A stretch of DNA of 64,000 nt, taken from the NCBI GenBank assembly GCA_031769625.1, contig JAUIMM010000003.1:3076501-3140500 (forward strand). The letters are read 5' to 3'. The position numbers were made by a program, and so were the translations under genes. Positions 45,500 through 56,230 of this stretch are shown here, piece after piece. The notes beneath the pieces are model-generated. The model saw only the letters and a list, made by a program, of their open reading frames with translations, had not been told where the DNA came from and did not search any database. The stretch comes from Taudactylus pleione. Taxonomy: Eukaryota > Chordata > Amphibia > Anura > Myobatrachidae. The stretch's first letter is position 1. The number at the start of each line of letters is the position of its first letter.

Positions 45500-46490
45500 G
45501 GAATGCAGAAGAAGTATAGGGAGAAGCAGAATTACAATAATAATGCTACTCAAGTATGGGAGCAGACAGAGCAATAAGGGAGGAGCAGAATTTCAATAAT
45601 AATGCTACTCAAATTGCATGCAGAGCAGTATAAGAGGAGCAGAATTTCAAGAAAATGCAACTCAGTAACAGGGGCAGACAGGCATATAAGGGAGGAGCAA
45701 TCAATAGGACCAGAAAGTAGTTAAAACCACCCTCTGTATTTACAGACCCCCTGTAGATGCTCTCATCTGCTCCTCTCCCCCTCCGCTCAGTGCCTGCAGT
45801 CTGAGGCGCCACTCCCGTTCAGAGCGCGCCAAACTAGCCCAGGCAGTGAAGGAGGAAGAGGAGGAGGGACCCATAAGCTCCTCCTCTAATGGCCGCCGCT
45901 TTGTATGCGCGCGGCATACACTTATACAGTGGGACGTTCTGTCCCCGCACTAACAGCGGGGGCAAGCGGCACGACCGCCCCAGTGATAACCGTGCCGGTG
46001 CCTTTTACACAAGCACCGGCACGCAGAGGCAGGACCGCTGTGAGCGCGCCTACCTAACAGCCAGCGCCGGTGTTCTATCACAACACCAGCGTGGCAACTG
46101 ACAGCGGGGCTGACAGCCGCGCGCTGTTTTCAGACCCAGCAGTTATTTTCACCTCTCCTGCTAGTCAGGAGAGGTGTGCTACTCACCGAGCTGCTGCGGC
46201 CAGAGCGCTGGGCAGTGAGGGGAGAGCGGGGACCCGGACACAAGCCAGTGGTAGCTGTGGCGGGCCCCGCTGAGTCTGATGACTCCTAACTGCCTAAAGC
46301 AGCCTCCCCTCCATAGGGTGACCGGACACAGGCTGCAGTAGCCGTGTGGTCCCCTCTCTGGCGGCTCCCACGATGCAGGCAGACTGTCACAGCTAACAGT
46401 CTGCCTGTCCTCTTGTGACCTTGATTCTTTCTATATAAAATTAATATAAGGGCTGGAGACAGCCCCTGTGCACCGGCTCTACTCGGGCAC
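45500..46490 (-). other. DIRS 5' untranslated region
   Basis: Lies between the gag start and the right terminal repeat. 45770-46490 is GC-rich with many CpG. On the minus strand this would be the element's promoter-proximal leader. No protein was recognised. Confidence 0.6.
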
Positions 46491-46495
46491 ATTCT

Positions 46496-46616
46496 AAAAA
46501 CTGGGGTTGATGGGGCATAGAGGGGGAGGAGCCAGTCACACTTGTAGATTTTTAAAGTGCCAGGCTCAACTCAACCCACCGTCTATACCCCACTGTCATG
46601 AAGCTCCAGTGTCCCC
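46496..46616 (-). repeat. DIRS inverted terminal repeat, right copy
   Basis: Reverse complement of 40680-40801 with only a few differences. It marks the transcriptional 5' end of the minus-strand element. Confidence 0.93.
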
Positions 46617-46978
46617 TAGTGGATGAAGGAGAAAATAAATGCTTATCAATTATTTGTAACATCCATGAGGCAGCTACCAGGAGTGGTTTGGACAGGGGTA
46701 CGCATAAGCTATAGCAGAAGGCTCGGCATTGGCATCTAAACCATAGGTTGTAAAAGTTATCCAAACCCCAGATTATCCCCGGAGTTCACCTGTTGCCTGT
46801 AAGTGAAGCCATTTGTGGCCTCTGACTATTATATGAGAACTGCAGAACAGTCATCTGAGAGGAACAAGGTCCAAAACACTGGGGGCTACTAAATGAGAAT
46901 GGTGTTAGTCTAACTGGGTTCGTGTCAGCATTCTTTTAAAGCAACCAAGACAGTCAGTGTAGCATTATTACAGGGAAT

Positions 46979-47435
46979 GGGTATGAAATACCGCCGGCCG
47001 ACAGGAGCAGAGTGCGACGCAGCGGAAGCCCGACTACGCTGGAAATCCCGATCGTAGATAGGCAAGTATCCACTAACCTAACCCCCCTAACCCTAACCCT
47101 CCTTAGGGGTGCCTAACCCTAACTTCCCCCCCAAGTGCCTAACCCTAATCCCACCTCTAAGTGCCTAACCCTAACCACCCCCTTCCCCGCTACCTAAACC
47201 TAAGTGCCCCGGGGGGGTGCCTAACCCTAAGTCCCCCCCGGGGGTGCCTAACCCTAACCCCCCCTCCCTCTAGCCTAACCCTAACCCTCCCGGGGGGTGG
47301 CTAACCCTACGATCGTGATGCCGGGCGCCGGTCTCCTGGCGTCGGGGAAATGCGGGCGTCTACATCTAGACGCCCGGCATTTCACCCTTGCCGGGATAAG
47401 AGTCGGGAAGCCGGCTGCCGGCATATAGGCAGTCG
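46979..47435. mobile_element. CCTAACCC-containing element
   Basis: The left end GGGTATGAAATACCGCCGGC equals the inverse of the right end of 56692-57073. The interior at 47080-47310 is a CCTAACCCTAA run. The right half has GTCTACATCTAGACGCC. Confidence 0.65.
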
Positions 47436-47501
47436 GCTACCCGATTGCTTCCCTTATTACAGAGGTGTTCCTAGAGGAACTTAAAGCCTCCGCGCTGCTA
47501 T

Positions 47502-47853
47502 GGTGGGTACACACCTGAAAGATATATCTGCAGATCGAGTGATCTGCAGATATATCTTTAGATGATGGTCGTTCATACACACTGAAGCCGTGGGTCCCGC
47601 TGACAGGGCAGAGGAGGGTCAGGGGCGGGGCCGGCCCCCTCCCCGCGGCTACTACTGTGTGTACACGGGCGGTCTGCACACACACTTGCCGATGGACAGA
47701 TGTGTCTGCAGACATATCTGACCATCGGCTGTGCAGCACAGCCAATGTGATGTCAGTGAACGACGCGATTCACAGACATATCGTCTGTACACACAGGCCG
47801 AAGGCTGATCAATTGATCGGCCAAAATATCGGCCAGTGTGTACCCACATTAAG
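47502..47853. mobile_element. TIR element with GTGGGTACACAC ends
   Basis: GGTGGGTACACACCTGAAAG and GGCCAGTGTGTACCCACA. An inner palindrome AGATATATCTGCAGATC lies at about 47519 and its inverse at about 47540. Confidence 0.65.
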
Positions 47854-47964
47854 GGAGCTTGGTCCCTAGGCACGGTTATGAAGGGGCACCAATAACAGTG
47901 TTTCAGCAGCGATTTAGTTTTTCTTACACTGCACCATAGCAATACTATTCTCCGTTTTAGTTTG

Positions 47965-48465
47965 GATATACAGATGTGTCTATCTTTGCTGCAGTCGCGC
48001 TAAAAAGCCCCTCTCGGTGCGCCAGGTCCCGTGAGACTCTGTTAGCGCCGGGCGTCTTTTTTTTTTTTGCCGAAAATGTGTCTAAATTGCAATGCGATGT
48101 AACTAGGACGCACCAGCAGACTCTGCTGATTAATTTGATACGCGACACTTCTGTGTGCGACGGAGTCTCTTAATCTATATACATAGTGCTACAATGTAGT
48201 GGACGCAACTTTTTTTTCATTCCAAGTTCCATTGTGTTCCATATACAGACTCGGGTGTACACAGATATACCAAGGGTGACATATCAAATTAATCAGCACA
48301 GCCTACTGGTACATCCTACTCGCATTGCGACAAACATATTTTCAGGAAAAAAAAAAAAGACGCCCGGCGCTAGCAGAGTAGCGCGGGACCTGGCGGCTCG
48401 CTCTAGCCAGGCAAGTCGCGTTGCGTGGTGTATTGAGGCTAGATGTATCAGGACACATCTGTACT
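47965..48465. mobile_element. Foldback element with ~110-bp arms
   Basis: The left arm 47967-48075 (CAGATGTGTCTATC ... AGCGCCGGGCGTCTTTTTTT) and right arm 48342-48462 (AAAAAGACGCCCGGCGCT ... GACACATCTGTAC) are inverted copies with moderate divergence. Poly-T/poly-A face the centre. Confidence 0.7.
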
Positions 48466-48692
48466 GTGAAATAAAGAACAGAAAGGTACACCGCTAAAGA
48501 GATTGTATCATTTAACGCAATCATCAGGGGAAGACTGAAACATTGAGTATTCATAGTCCTATAGCTAGCAACCAATCAAATTGCCTCCTCTGTGAACCAG
48601 CTGAAGTCATAACACCGGCAATACTGCAATACTGCAGTTATTGCAAACCGATCTGCCTTTACAAACATTAGAAAAATAAAAGTGACACTTAC

Positions 48693-50041
48693 TGGGGCAC
48701 CTCCATCCCCTTTAGCCCCAGGGGGTCCGATCAAATCCGGAAATGCAGTTGGGTCGAGCCAAAGGTAATCATAAGTTGCTGGCATACTGGTAAACGTGGA
48801 CGTGTGAAAGGGCCCGGATCCTGGTTTTGTGTAAAACACTGAGGTGGTGGTTGGGTAAAGCTTCAGGTCCAGGTTAGTGTGATGCTTTGCGGTAGGAGCA
48901 CCAGTTCTTTTCTCCAATGCTTGCTTTGGGGAGGTGGTATTTGTACTCCTCGGACTAACGGTGATCTTTCTAACCTGCTTAGAGGTGGCAAATGTTGCTG
49001 GAGGCCTGGTGGTTGTTTTTTGGTAGACTATTTTCTTGGTGACCTTTTCCAGCGGCTGGAGCCTCTTGTCCCTTGTTCTGTTCTGGTCGGGCGGCGGTGC
49101 ACCGTGTTTAGTGACGGAGAGCAGAGGTGTATCCGGTGAAGTAGTAACCGCTGGAGATATCCTGAGGGCCGCGGTGGAAGTCCTGGTCGCGACACTCGGC
49201 GAGAGCTGTGTGTCGGTCCGGTGAGTGGATGGAGACGTTACGGGCAGTGAGGCAGGTGCTTTCGTAGTTAACTTCGCGGGAGAAGCCTTAACTTTGGCTG
49301 CGGTCGTCAAGTTTGTTTTGATTAGTTTCTGCGTTGGAGGAGAACTGGCGGTGATTTTAGCTAGGGATTTAAAGGCCATCTGGGTGCCCAAAGGCAAACT
49401 GGCTTCTTGTGGTGTAGGTGGATTCAGAGGCGGCAGATTCGGCCGGTAAGTATCGGCTTGCCTGCACTGCTTCTTGAGATATTTACAGTAATTATGAGCT
49501 GCCTTGGCGGGTGGATAAATATCAAACTGGCATATAGCACCTTCAAATTGTATAGTCTGCTGGTTCAGCTTCCCCAGCGTGAACACCCCATCGGAATCCA
49601 ATGTGTCGCCTTTCGTTACATGCAGACTGGCGTTAACTCTCTGCTTCCCACAAGAAGTATATAGAGTCACCTTTTGGCCTTGAATATCAACAGCCATATT
49701 GTGCCACTGGCCATCGTGGACATTGTAATCAAAATATACAGACTGCTTGAGGCCTGCGTACACTATAATTTTACCCGGGATGAACTGCAACCCGAGCTCG
49801 AGTTTTTTCTTTTTGCTTCGGACAGCAAATAAAAAGGCATTGTTAATGCGGTGAGAGCAGAGGCTCAGCACCAGGGTGAGATTGGTTCCTAAGCTTGGCG
49901 GTATGACGGCGTGAATCGGAGCTTCGATGTGCGCTCGCTGCGTCAAAATGACTCCCGACTTGAATGGTATGACCCCTTCGGGAACCGGGCGGCTGGATGG
50001 CTTGCTTCCCATGAGGCCCAACTTCTGAAGAACGTCCACAT
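48693..50041 (-). CDS. col27a1: col27a1 exon 3-like: TSPN/laminin-G domain, variable region, start of triple helix
   Basis: Large 1,349-bp exon (449 codons plus two split bases). The acceptor is a pyrimidine tract ending TTTTTCAG just above 50041; the donor is CCA/GTAAGT below 48693. The first ~200 residues form a thrombospondin N-terminal-like/laminin-G domain: VDVLQKLGL, then GVIPF.SG, VLSLCSHRINNAFLFAVRS, DGQWHNMAVD, TSCGKQR, GAICQFDIYP and NYCKYLKKQCRQADTY, with the expected cysteines. About 230 Ser/Thr/Pro/Lys-rich residues of low complexity follow (the variable region). The exon ends FPDLIGPPGAKGDGGAP, the first Gly-X-Y triplets. The family is fibrillar collagen type XXVII, a secreted matrix protein of cartilage and other tissues whose propeptide precedes the helix. 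The best match by memory is COL27A1, not COL24A1, because of the VDVLQ.LGL start and the PDLIGPPG.KGD end. The variable region looks shorter than the mammalian one. The reading frame runs on past the donor to 48576 as intron read-through. Confidence 0.95.
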
Positions 50042-51350
50042 CTGAAAAAGACGAAAAGCAGAAATAGGTTACAGGCCGAACATTCAGAGCTAACGTGACA
50101 AATAAGGACAGTATAGTGGATTCTCAGTGACCAGGATGACAAACAGCCCCACATTCCTACAGTGCATCTTATGGAAAGACGGACAAGCAGCTGCAGTCGT
50201 TTCTGTCCCTTAACAAGAACCAGTTCAAGGGTATTAAAAGCCCCAAGCAGATCCTCATCTTTCCGTTTCTCTATAAACTGTGGTCTGGATGCATCTTGAG
50301 GATGAAGATGATAAAAATCAGTGCAAGCCAGAACATGGACATAAATCGTTTAATGTGGACAGAATATGGGTAAGATAAGCCCTGCCGTCATAAATACTAC
50401 ACCACTAGAAGGCTAAATTAAAAAGAGGTCTCGGAGACCTCAATAATCATTCTGTTTTGCAAACCTAACGTAGACGTTTAGAGAACGGGGGATTTATCCA
50501 CCTCTCTTTTCAGGACCTCGGATTATTTTAGATAAATGGGATACCAGTAAGAAGTCTCCACCAGAGGCCAGAGCGACAAATTAAGATCGGATTCCAGCCA
50601 CCCCTCTAAGACTACAATTGTTTTAGCTCTGGAGAAAGATAGGACACATCATAGAGAAGAGTTGTTGTTGTGATGGTCCTGTTAAAGTACAAAAGAGGCG
50701 AAACCGTGCCCCATCCTATGCTTTAAAATTTCTTGTTTTTGTTGGAGTACAGCAACAGTTGTAGGCTGAGTACTGCTGGAGAAGCTGTACAGGACGGACA
50801 GTAGGTGGTGCTGTGTCTTAAGTTGTCCTTGTTGCAGTTCCTCTTTGTTGTTATAGCGTATGCTCTCCCAGAATCTTTGTTTTGACAATATCTTCATGTA
50901 GTGTTATGAAGCTTTACATGTACTGGTTACGGTAATCTTCCCTGCTTGTTGGCGCTTGAAGAAAGTAGCATATTCTGCAACAGTTTGGTGCAGAATATGC
51001 ACCAATTTCGTCAAAAAAAGTAAATTTCCTATACACTCCACGTAATTAATGAAAACTCGCACACATCAAGATCATGTCCCAAATGCTATCACTTGCGATT
51101 TGTGGGTGCTGTCTGCGAAATTCTGTTAGATTTAAAAGCAGCAATTTGATTTAAGGCAAAACCAGACAGACTAATGCACCTGGGCAGATGTCTATTTGTC
51201 ACACTCAGAATTATTATAAGCCATATATTAGGCTAAATGGAGCTTTTTTTTTTTTTTAGATATTTGTACGTGAGAAATAATGAAGGGGGTGATGAGCTGA
51301 ACCTTGCACTCCTGCACCGAAAGCCTTTACAGAGTTTTACGCCACTATAC
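50042..51350. other. Intron between col27a1 signal-peptide and TSPN exons
   Basis: Mostly unique sequence followed by the TIR element at 51357-51608. No further exon was seen. The next intron part (51613-52051) is AT-rich, with an (ATA)n-like run near 51980-52048 just after the exon 2 donor. Confidence 0.55.
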
Positions 51351-51356
51351 ACATAG

Positions 51357-51608
51357 GGCCGAATTCAGAGATGGACGCAATGGCGACTTTTACAGTTCGA
51401 GCGATTGCCATTTTGCATGCATGTCCGCCGCACTGCGCATGCGCAGCGAATGGTTTGCGATTACACCGGCACAGAGGATCCATTCGCAAAGCTGTGGGCG
51501 CCCCTATGCTCGGCTGTGCTTCGGAAGACATTGGCATATTTTAGCGTCTGCGATCCGTGAGAGTATGCAGTTGGGTTTTGCATTAGTGTCCGTCTCTGTA
51601 TCAGGCCC
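51357..51608. mobile_element. Non-autonomous TIR element, 4-bp TSD family (ATAG), short subfamily
   Basis: Length 252 bp, from GGCCGAATTCAGAGA to TCTCTGTATCAGGCCC, flanked by ATAG. It lies in the intron between the signal-peptide and TSPN exons of col27a1. Confidence 0.8.
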
Positions 51609-52051
51609 ATAGAGCTCTTCTACGAGGCAGGGACAGATCCTGAGAGATTGGACTGCACTGGAAAGACTAATGTAAATGTCCGCCTTGAGGTTTATAGTAC
51701 AGGTAATAGTAAGCACAGTGGTTCTAGGTCTCTACCCATCTCTTGTTCTCACTGTCTAGTCTACTCAGTGCAGTTCTTCATTCGTATCTCCTCTAAGCAT
51801 GTATTCTCTGTATCCTATCTTCTTCCCAATAATCTGGAGATGGGGCCTTCTATGGTCACATGAATATGGTGTTTAAAGTTCCCTCATTTAATTTGTCCAC
51901 TTTGATTCATGTGGCAGTTAGTGACTGATGTCTTATACTCTGCTATACAGATACTGTACAGTTAAACAAAATATAATCGTAATACTAAATAAAAACAACA
52001 ATAATAATAAAAAAAAATAAAAAATAAAAAATAATAATAATAATATTTTAC

Positions 52052-52122
52052 CTTCAGCTGTTCCCTGAGAAATATCCAGGCAACAGGTAATACATAAAAT
52101 AATCCAAACAAAGAGCGATCTC
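52052..52122 (-). CDS. col27a1: col27a1 signal-peptide exon (exon 2-like)
   Basis: Seventy-one-base exon on the minus strand. It is preceded by a pyrimidine-rich tract ending TTTTAG and followed by a GTAAAA donor. Read with one leading base and one trailing base it encodes 23 residues, with a hydrophobic run (LFVWIILCITCCL) and then DISQGTAE. The final G joins the first two bases (AT) of the next exon to make Asp, giving TAE-DVDVLQKLG across the junction. This resembles the end of the signal peptide and start of the mature amino-propeptide of mammalian COL27A1 (recalled: a hydrophobic run, then STQGAPEDVDVLQRLG). The phase match and similarity across the splice support the call. The other two frames either hit a stop or give the wrong phase. 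The initiator Met must lie in an upstream exon at higher coordinates, which I did not find. Numbering follows human COL27A1 from memory. Confidence 0.85.
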
Positions 52123-52904
52123 CTAAAAGAGAAGGGAAAAAATATCTTAAGTTCAACATAAGTAGGAAAAATAACATAGCAGCAAAAAAATGTATATACA
52201 AATAAATCATTATGTCACATTACAGGAAGCCAGGCCTGGAGAATATGACAATTATTAAAGAACCCTACAATAAACTGCCCATAATATCGCTGTCTCTGCA
52301 CTAATCGAATTGTGGAGGCTGGTAAGGGCATTGGTGGGTTACATGGACGATTAACCCCGTAGAAGAATGTTACAATTGATTTTGGCTGCTGCAGTGTGGA
52401 TGTGCCCTTCCCTTAAAACTCATTTTGGAATCCGGGAGTACATAAGTGGTGAGGTCACGGCAATGAGAGTCACTCCGGACCCATAACGGTGACTCTGAGT
52501 CGCTACCACTAGAAAGGTCACAGAGACTGAGGCGTCCATTCTATTGAGGCAGCTGCTTACAGCGACATCACCGCGCTCACAAAGGCCACCCTGGAAAAAT
52601 GATGACAAAACATACCCACGTTCCCAGAACACTGGCCATTGTTACAATGCGAGCGTGGTATTTAAACCATTCAGTTCAAATTGGGGTTTATTCTATTAGC
52701 TCCTATTAAGCTGATTGAGGGAATTTTTTCCATGTGTGCAATCGTGAGGCTCTCAATGTCGGCCGCACAACGTGTGAAGTGGTCGTCCTTCAAATTCCCA
52801 GATGGTGGCAGAAGCTCAGATGAGACATTCATGCTAGGAACGCCTTCGGGTACAGACAGCCAATAGGAACGTAGCCTCACGGGACTACTTCTTACTGGAT
52901 ATAG
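52123..52904. other. Sequence upstream of the signal-peptide exon
   Basis: It begins with the exon acceptor tract. No further col27a1 exon or promoter was recognised; presumably intron 1. Confidence 0.4.
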
Positions 52905-53013
52905 GAGTCTAGTTACTAAGCAGTGTTAGGAGACAGAGTGAAAAGTGACAAGGTGCCAGCCAATCAGCTCCCAACTGTCATTTCACAGGCTGTGTTTGAA
53001 AAATGACAGTTGG
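52905..53013. mobile_element. Palindromic MITE, left half only
   Basis: It matches 8273-8450 up to AAATGACAGTTGG and then breaks off. Another TIR element begins about 35 bp later. Confidence 0.75.
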
Positions 53014-53047
53014 CAATGTGTGCGACTAGTTCACATGGTGATCTCAC

Positions 53048-53397
53048 GGTGCGTACACACTGGGCGATTAAAGTGGACAACCGAACGATATCGTTATCGT
53101 TCAGTCGTCCACTTTATCGTCCACTTTTATCACAAAAACGATGAACGATAAGGACGACGCGCGTTCCCGCGGGTCGTTCGTCATCATCGTTCATCGGGTT
53201 AACAGGCAGGCCAACCTGACGATGTCGTCAGGTTGCTGCATGTTATGGAATGGGGGAGAGAGCCCGGCGCTGAACGATATCGTTAATGATATCGTTCAGC
53301 GGGTGTGCTCAATGTCATGAACGACACTGAGCACACCCTGCTAGGGACACACTAGACGATATCGCTCAGGGAGCATTAGTGTGTACGCACCATTAGG
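53048..53397. mobile_element. TIR element with GGTGCGTACACACT ends
   Basis: GGTGCGTACACACTGGGCGAT and ATTAGTGTGTACGCACC are inverted. Inside are multiple AACGATATCGTT palindromes. The target duplication is not clear. Confidence 0.65.
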
Positions 53398-53834
53398 CTT
53401 TCACTGTTAGAGCGGACTAAACTTCCTTCTGTAATATTTCTATGTCTACAGTAGCAGATTTTTGATCAAGCAGTTGCAGCAATTTCCATAATGCAGAAGT
53501 TATTAAACTATATATGAGAGTCGGTAGTTGTACTCGCTCAGTAGTTATTCATATAGACAAAAATAAGAGGTTTAATTGTTACAATATTTGTCTTTTTTTA
53601 TTTTTACAACAATATAAACTTTATTAACAAAAACACAAACAGGGACAAGTTGTCAGTATTATGTCATAATGGCGTTTGTTACAGGACTGAACTAGAGCAC
53701 TGACCACTGCGAGACCCCCGTCTTGCCGCGGGCTCACTTTACAGTAAGCAGCATTTTCTTGGTTCTTGATCATATCAAGTTCTAATTATATTAAAATTGA
53801 TTCCTCTCAAGACAGATTTTTAGAGGAAATTATA

Positions 53835-54410
53835 ATGGAAAGTGTGGAAGAAGAAGGACATTCTGAACTCCATACTGAGCATCAGCAGGAAGGAGAAGCT
53901 TATGGTGAGATGTATGGCTCAGATAGCGACGCCACTGACGAGTCTGCTGATTACCATAGAGCGGAAGAACAGCAAATTGAATTGCAGGATGCAGAGATGG
54001 AGGAACAACAACCTGCCAATAATGGAGTGATCGCAGAGTTTAAGGCCCAATATGGCGAAGAACATCTAGGTATAGATTACCAATACCGTCTTAGACAGCT
54101 GACCCATCCGGCAGATGAAGAGAAGTATTTAATGGTGACCACAGAGGATGATAGAGCTGAAATCTCCATGTTTGGTGGCACAATTTACCATCATAGGAAC
54201 CACTATAAAGGATGGCAGAGAATGCAGATGGAGTATGCATCGATATGGACCCACCATGAGAGGCAGCCAAGTGACAGTGCTGACTTAGGAGAACCCATAG
54301 GTGACCTGGGTAAGACCACAGCAACATCGCCAATGGCAGCCTGGTTACAAAGAGCGAGTACAAGCAGGAGGAGACCATGGAAACGGCTGAGGACAGAGTA
54401 CAAGCGATAA
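53835..54410 (+). CDS. Unidentified acidic reading frame (possibly a gene fragment or TE-derived)
   Basis: Not recognised. The frame is open from just after a stop near 53745; the first ATG at 53835 gives 191 residues. The N-terminal half is strongly acidic (MESVEEEGHSELHTEHQQEG; DSDATDESADY; EMEEQQ). The second half is mixed and globular-looking (EFKAQYGEEHLGIDYQYRL, EEKYLMVTTEDDRAEISMFG, HYKGWQRMQMEYASIW). It is on the strand opposite col27a1, upstream of the signal-peptide exon. Composition is not repeat-like, and the frame lies among MITE-rich sequence. From about 54310 the coherent protein seems to switch frame (next entry). A GG/GTAAGA donor-like site sits exactly there, so either a frameshift or an intron is possible. 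A candidate acceptor (ATTTTTAG) precedes the ATG. It could be an exon of an unknown gene, a retro-copy, or the accessory ORF of a DNA transposon. Confidence 0.4.
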   Translation: MESVEEEGHSELHTEHQQEGEAYGEMYGSDSDATDESADYHRAEEQQIELQDAEMEEQQPANNGVIAEFKAQYGEEHLGIDYQYRLRQLTHPADEEKYLMVTTEDDRAEISMFGGTIYHHRNHYKGWQRMQMEYASIWTHHERQPSDSADLGEPIGDLGKTTATSPMAAWLQRASTSRRRPWKRLRTEYKR

Positions 54411-54616
54411 AGCAGCGTAAAAAAGACCTAAAAGCTGAAATCAAACAGAAAAAAGCTGAATTGAAACAACTGCAGCAGCAGAAGGATGACATCACCGAGA
54501 GGCTCAGGGAGGAGACATCGCGCTTTGGGTGGCCCTGCTTATTCAGAAGAATGAGAACATATACAGTTACAAATGTATTTCGCACCTCTAACAGGGTTGT
54601 CATACCTGTTGCATAG
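54313..54616 (+). CDS. Unidentified coiled-coil segment, out of frame with preceding ORF
   Basis: In a different frame from the 53835-54410 frame, open from just after a TAA at about 54311. It reads DHSNIANGSLVTKSEYKQEE, then METAEDRVQAIKQRKKDLKA, then a Lys/Glu/Gln-rich stretch (EIKQKKAELKQLQQQKDDIT). Hydrophobic spacing there suggests a coiled coil of about 45 residues. It ends at a stop at 54616. An acidic region, a globular middle and a coiled-coil tail would make one plausible protein if a single frame change occurred near 54310. No family recognised. Confidence 0.35.
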
Positions 54617-54619
54617 CGT

Positions 54620-55315
54620 CACCAGCTCCCAGCGCTAACACCATCACCCAGCGCTGCCTGCAACACTCATCAGTCACCATCACCCAGCGCTAACACCACC
54701 TAGCACTGCCTGCAATAGTCACCTCTGTCACCAACTCCCAGCACCGTCACCATCACCCAGTGCTGCCTGCAATAGTCACTTCTGTCACCAACTCCCAGCA
54801 CCGTCACCATCACCCAGTGCTGCCTGCAATAGTCACCATCACCCAGTGCTGCCTGCAATAGTCACCTCTGTCACCAACTCCCAGCGCTAACAACAACATC
54901 CAGCGCTGCCTGCAACACTCCTCTCTGTTACCAGCTCACAGCGCTGCCTGCAATAATCACCTGTCACCAGCTCCCAGGGCTGTCACCAACACCGAGGGCT
55001 GCCTGCAACATTCATCTGTCTCCATCTCCCACCTCTGCCACCAACACCCAGCGCTGCCTGCAACATTCATCTGTCTCCATCTCCCAGCGCTGCCACCAAC
55101 ACCCAGCGCTGCCTGCAACATTCATCTATTAGCAGATCCCAGCGCTATCAACAACATTCAGCGCTGTCTGCAATAATCACCTGTCACCAGCGCTATCATC
55201 AACACCCAGCGCTGCCTGCAATAGTCATCTCTCTCTCCAGCTCCCAGCGCTATCATCAACACCCAGTGCTGCCTGCACCAATCATCTCTGTCACCAACAT
55301 ACAGCGCTGCCAGAC
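54620..55315. repeat. Degenerate tandem repeat (CCCAGCGCTGCCTGCAA)
   Basis: Blocks of ACCCAGCGCTGCCTGCAATA, GTCACCTCTGTCACCAACTC, CCAGCGCTAACACCA in variable order, directly after the unidentified coiled-coil reading frame. Confidence 0.85.
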
Positions 55316-55319
55316 ATTT

Positions 55320-55990
55320 GCAGTCACCCATTTAAATATAAATAAAAACATATAGTAAATCAAACTATACAAGTGAATTGTTTACATTAAAAATCTATAA
55401 TCGTATCATACATAAGCATTTCCATTATATGTTGGTACTGAATATGACAATATAACCTCAGGTTAGAACACAGCTGTCAGACCAGCAAAGGTCCCCAAAT
55501 CGTATACGTAATATGAAATGAATAGATTTGCTGATTACAAGAAGGAGGCACTTATGCCATATAAAATGGAGTTAACTCTCTCAGTCACAAACAGTCGCTC
55601 TCTTGCTTCTTGCATAGTATATTTATTAATACTCAAAATGTATACTATATAATTTTACCATCAATACAGCTGGGATATACAATACTGGTTTTGGATGAAT
55701 ATCTACCTTACGCTGGAAGGCTGTGAGCGATAATTGTCCGTTGGTGTGAAAATGCTGGGGGAAAAAAGCGGGAAATTCCGACTTGTTGGTTATATCAATC
55801 ATGTTTGGTGTAACCAAGCCAACCGGCCAATTCTTGTTCCAATGTAGGCAGTAAGTCGGAAACGTCCCCACCAACTGAGCCATTTTCAGCACTGAAGTCG
55901 GCGCTTGTGTAACGTTGGAATTTTACTATATTACAGAAGGGTTTCTGGCTCTATAATGATCTGGATAGGGCTGTCTTCGGACCCGTGCTG
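55320..55990. other. Sequence without recognised features
   Basis: AT-rich; no gene or element ends recognised. Confidence 0.4.
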
Positions 55991-55993
55991 CCC

Positions 55994-56073
55994 CTAAGTT
56001 GGGTATACGCTAAATGATGTATCGTACGATCTATATTTTTGACACAACATCGTATAGTGTGTACACCCGATCC
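55994..56073. mobile_element. Short TIR remnant
   Basis: AAGTTGGGTATACGCTAAAT and ATCGTATAGTGTGTACACCC: a shrunken copy of the same type. Confidence 0.4.
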
Positions 56074-56230
56074 TTGATAATTTTGTTTCCTGACTCCTAA
56101 TCTTCAAATGGTCTCTCAAGATGCACTTCTTCCTCAAAGCTTTCCAGCTCTCATCCTAACCCACTGCTCCATGCTCCTTCCTCACTATCTGCCCCATCTG
56201 TGTCACCCGTTTGTCTGCCCCTCCCCTTTA

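Larger units (their letters stand above)
40631..46635 (-). mobile_element. DIRS-type tyrosine recombinase retrotransposon, ~6 kb, nearly complete
   Basis: The element lies on the minus strand inside a col27a1 intron, in the same transcriptional direction as the gene. It has terminal repeats in inverted orientation (40680-40801 and 46496-46616), unlike LTR elements. Beyond each repeat is a unique extension, and both extensions are found joined head to head in an internal complementary region at 41003-41106. That structure is diagnostic of the DIRS1 group, which replicates through a circular intermediate. Coding order is gag-like (frameshifted), RT/RNase H/methyltransferase-like, then tyrosine recombinase overlapping in another frame. 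No target duplication is visible, as expected for tyrosine-recombinase integration. The ends fall in a shared AAAA, so the boundaries are uncertain by about four bases. Confidence 0.93.
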
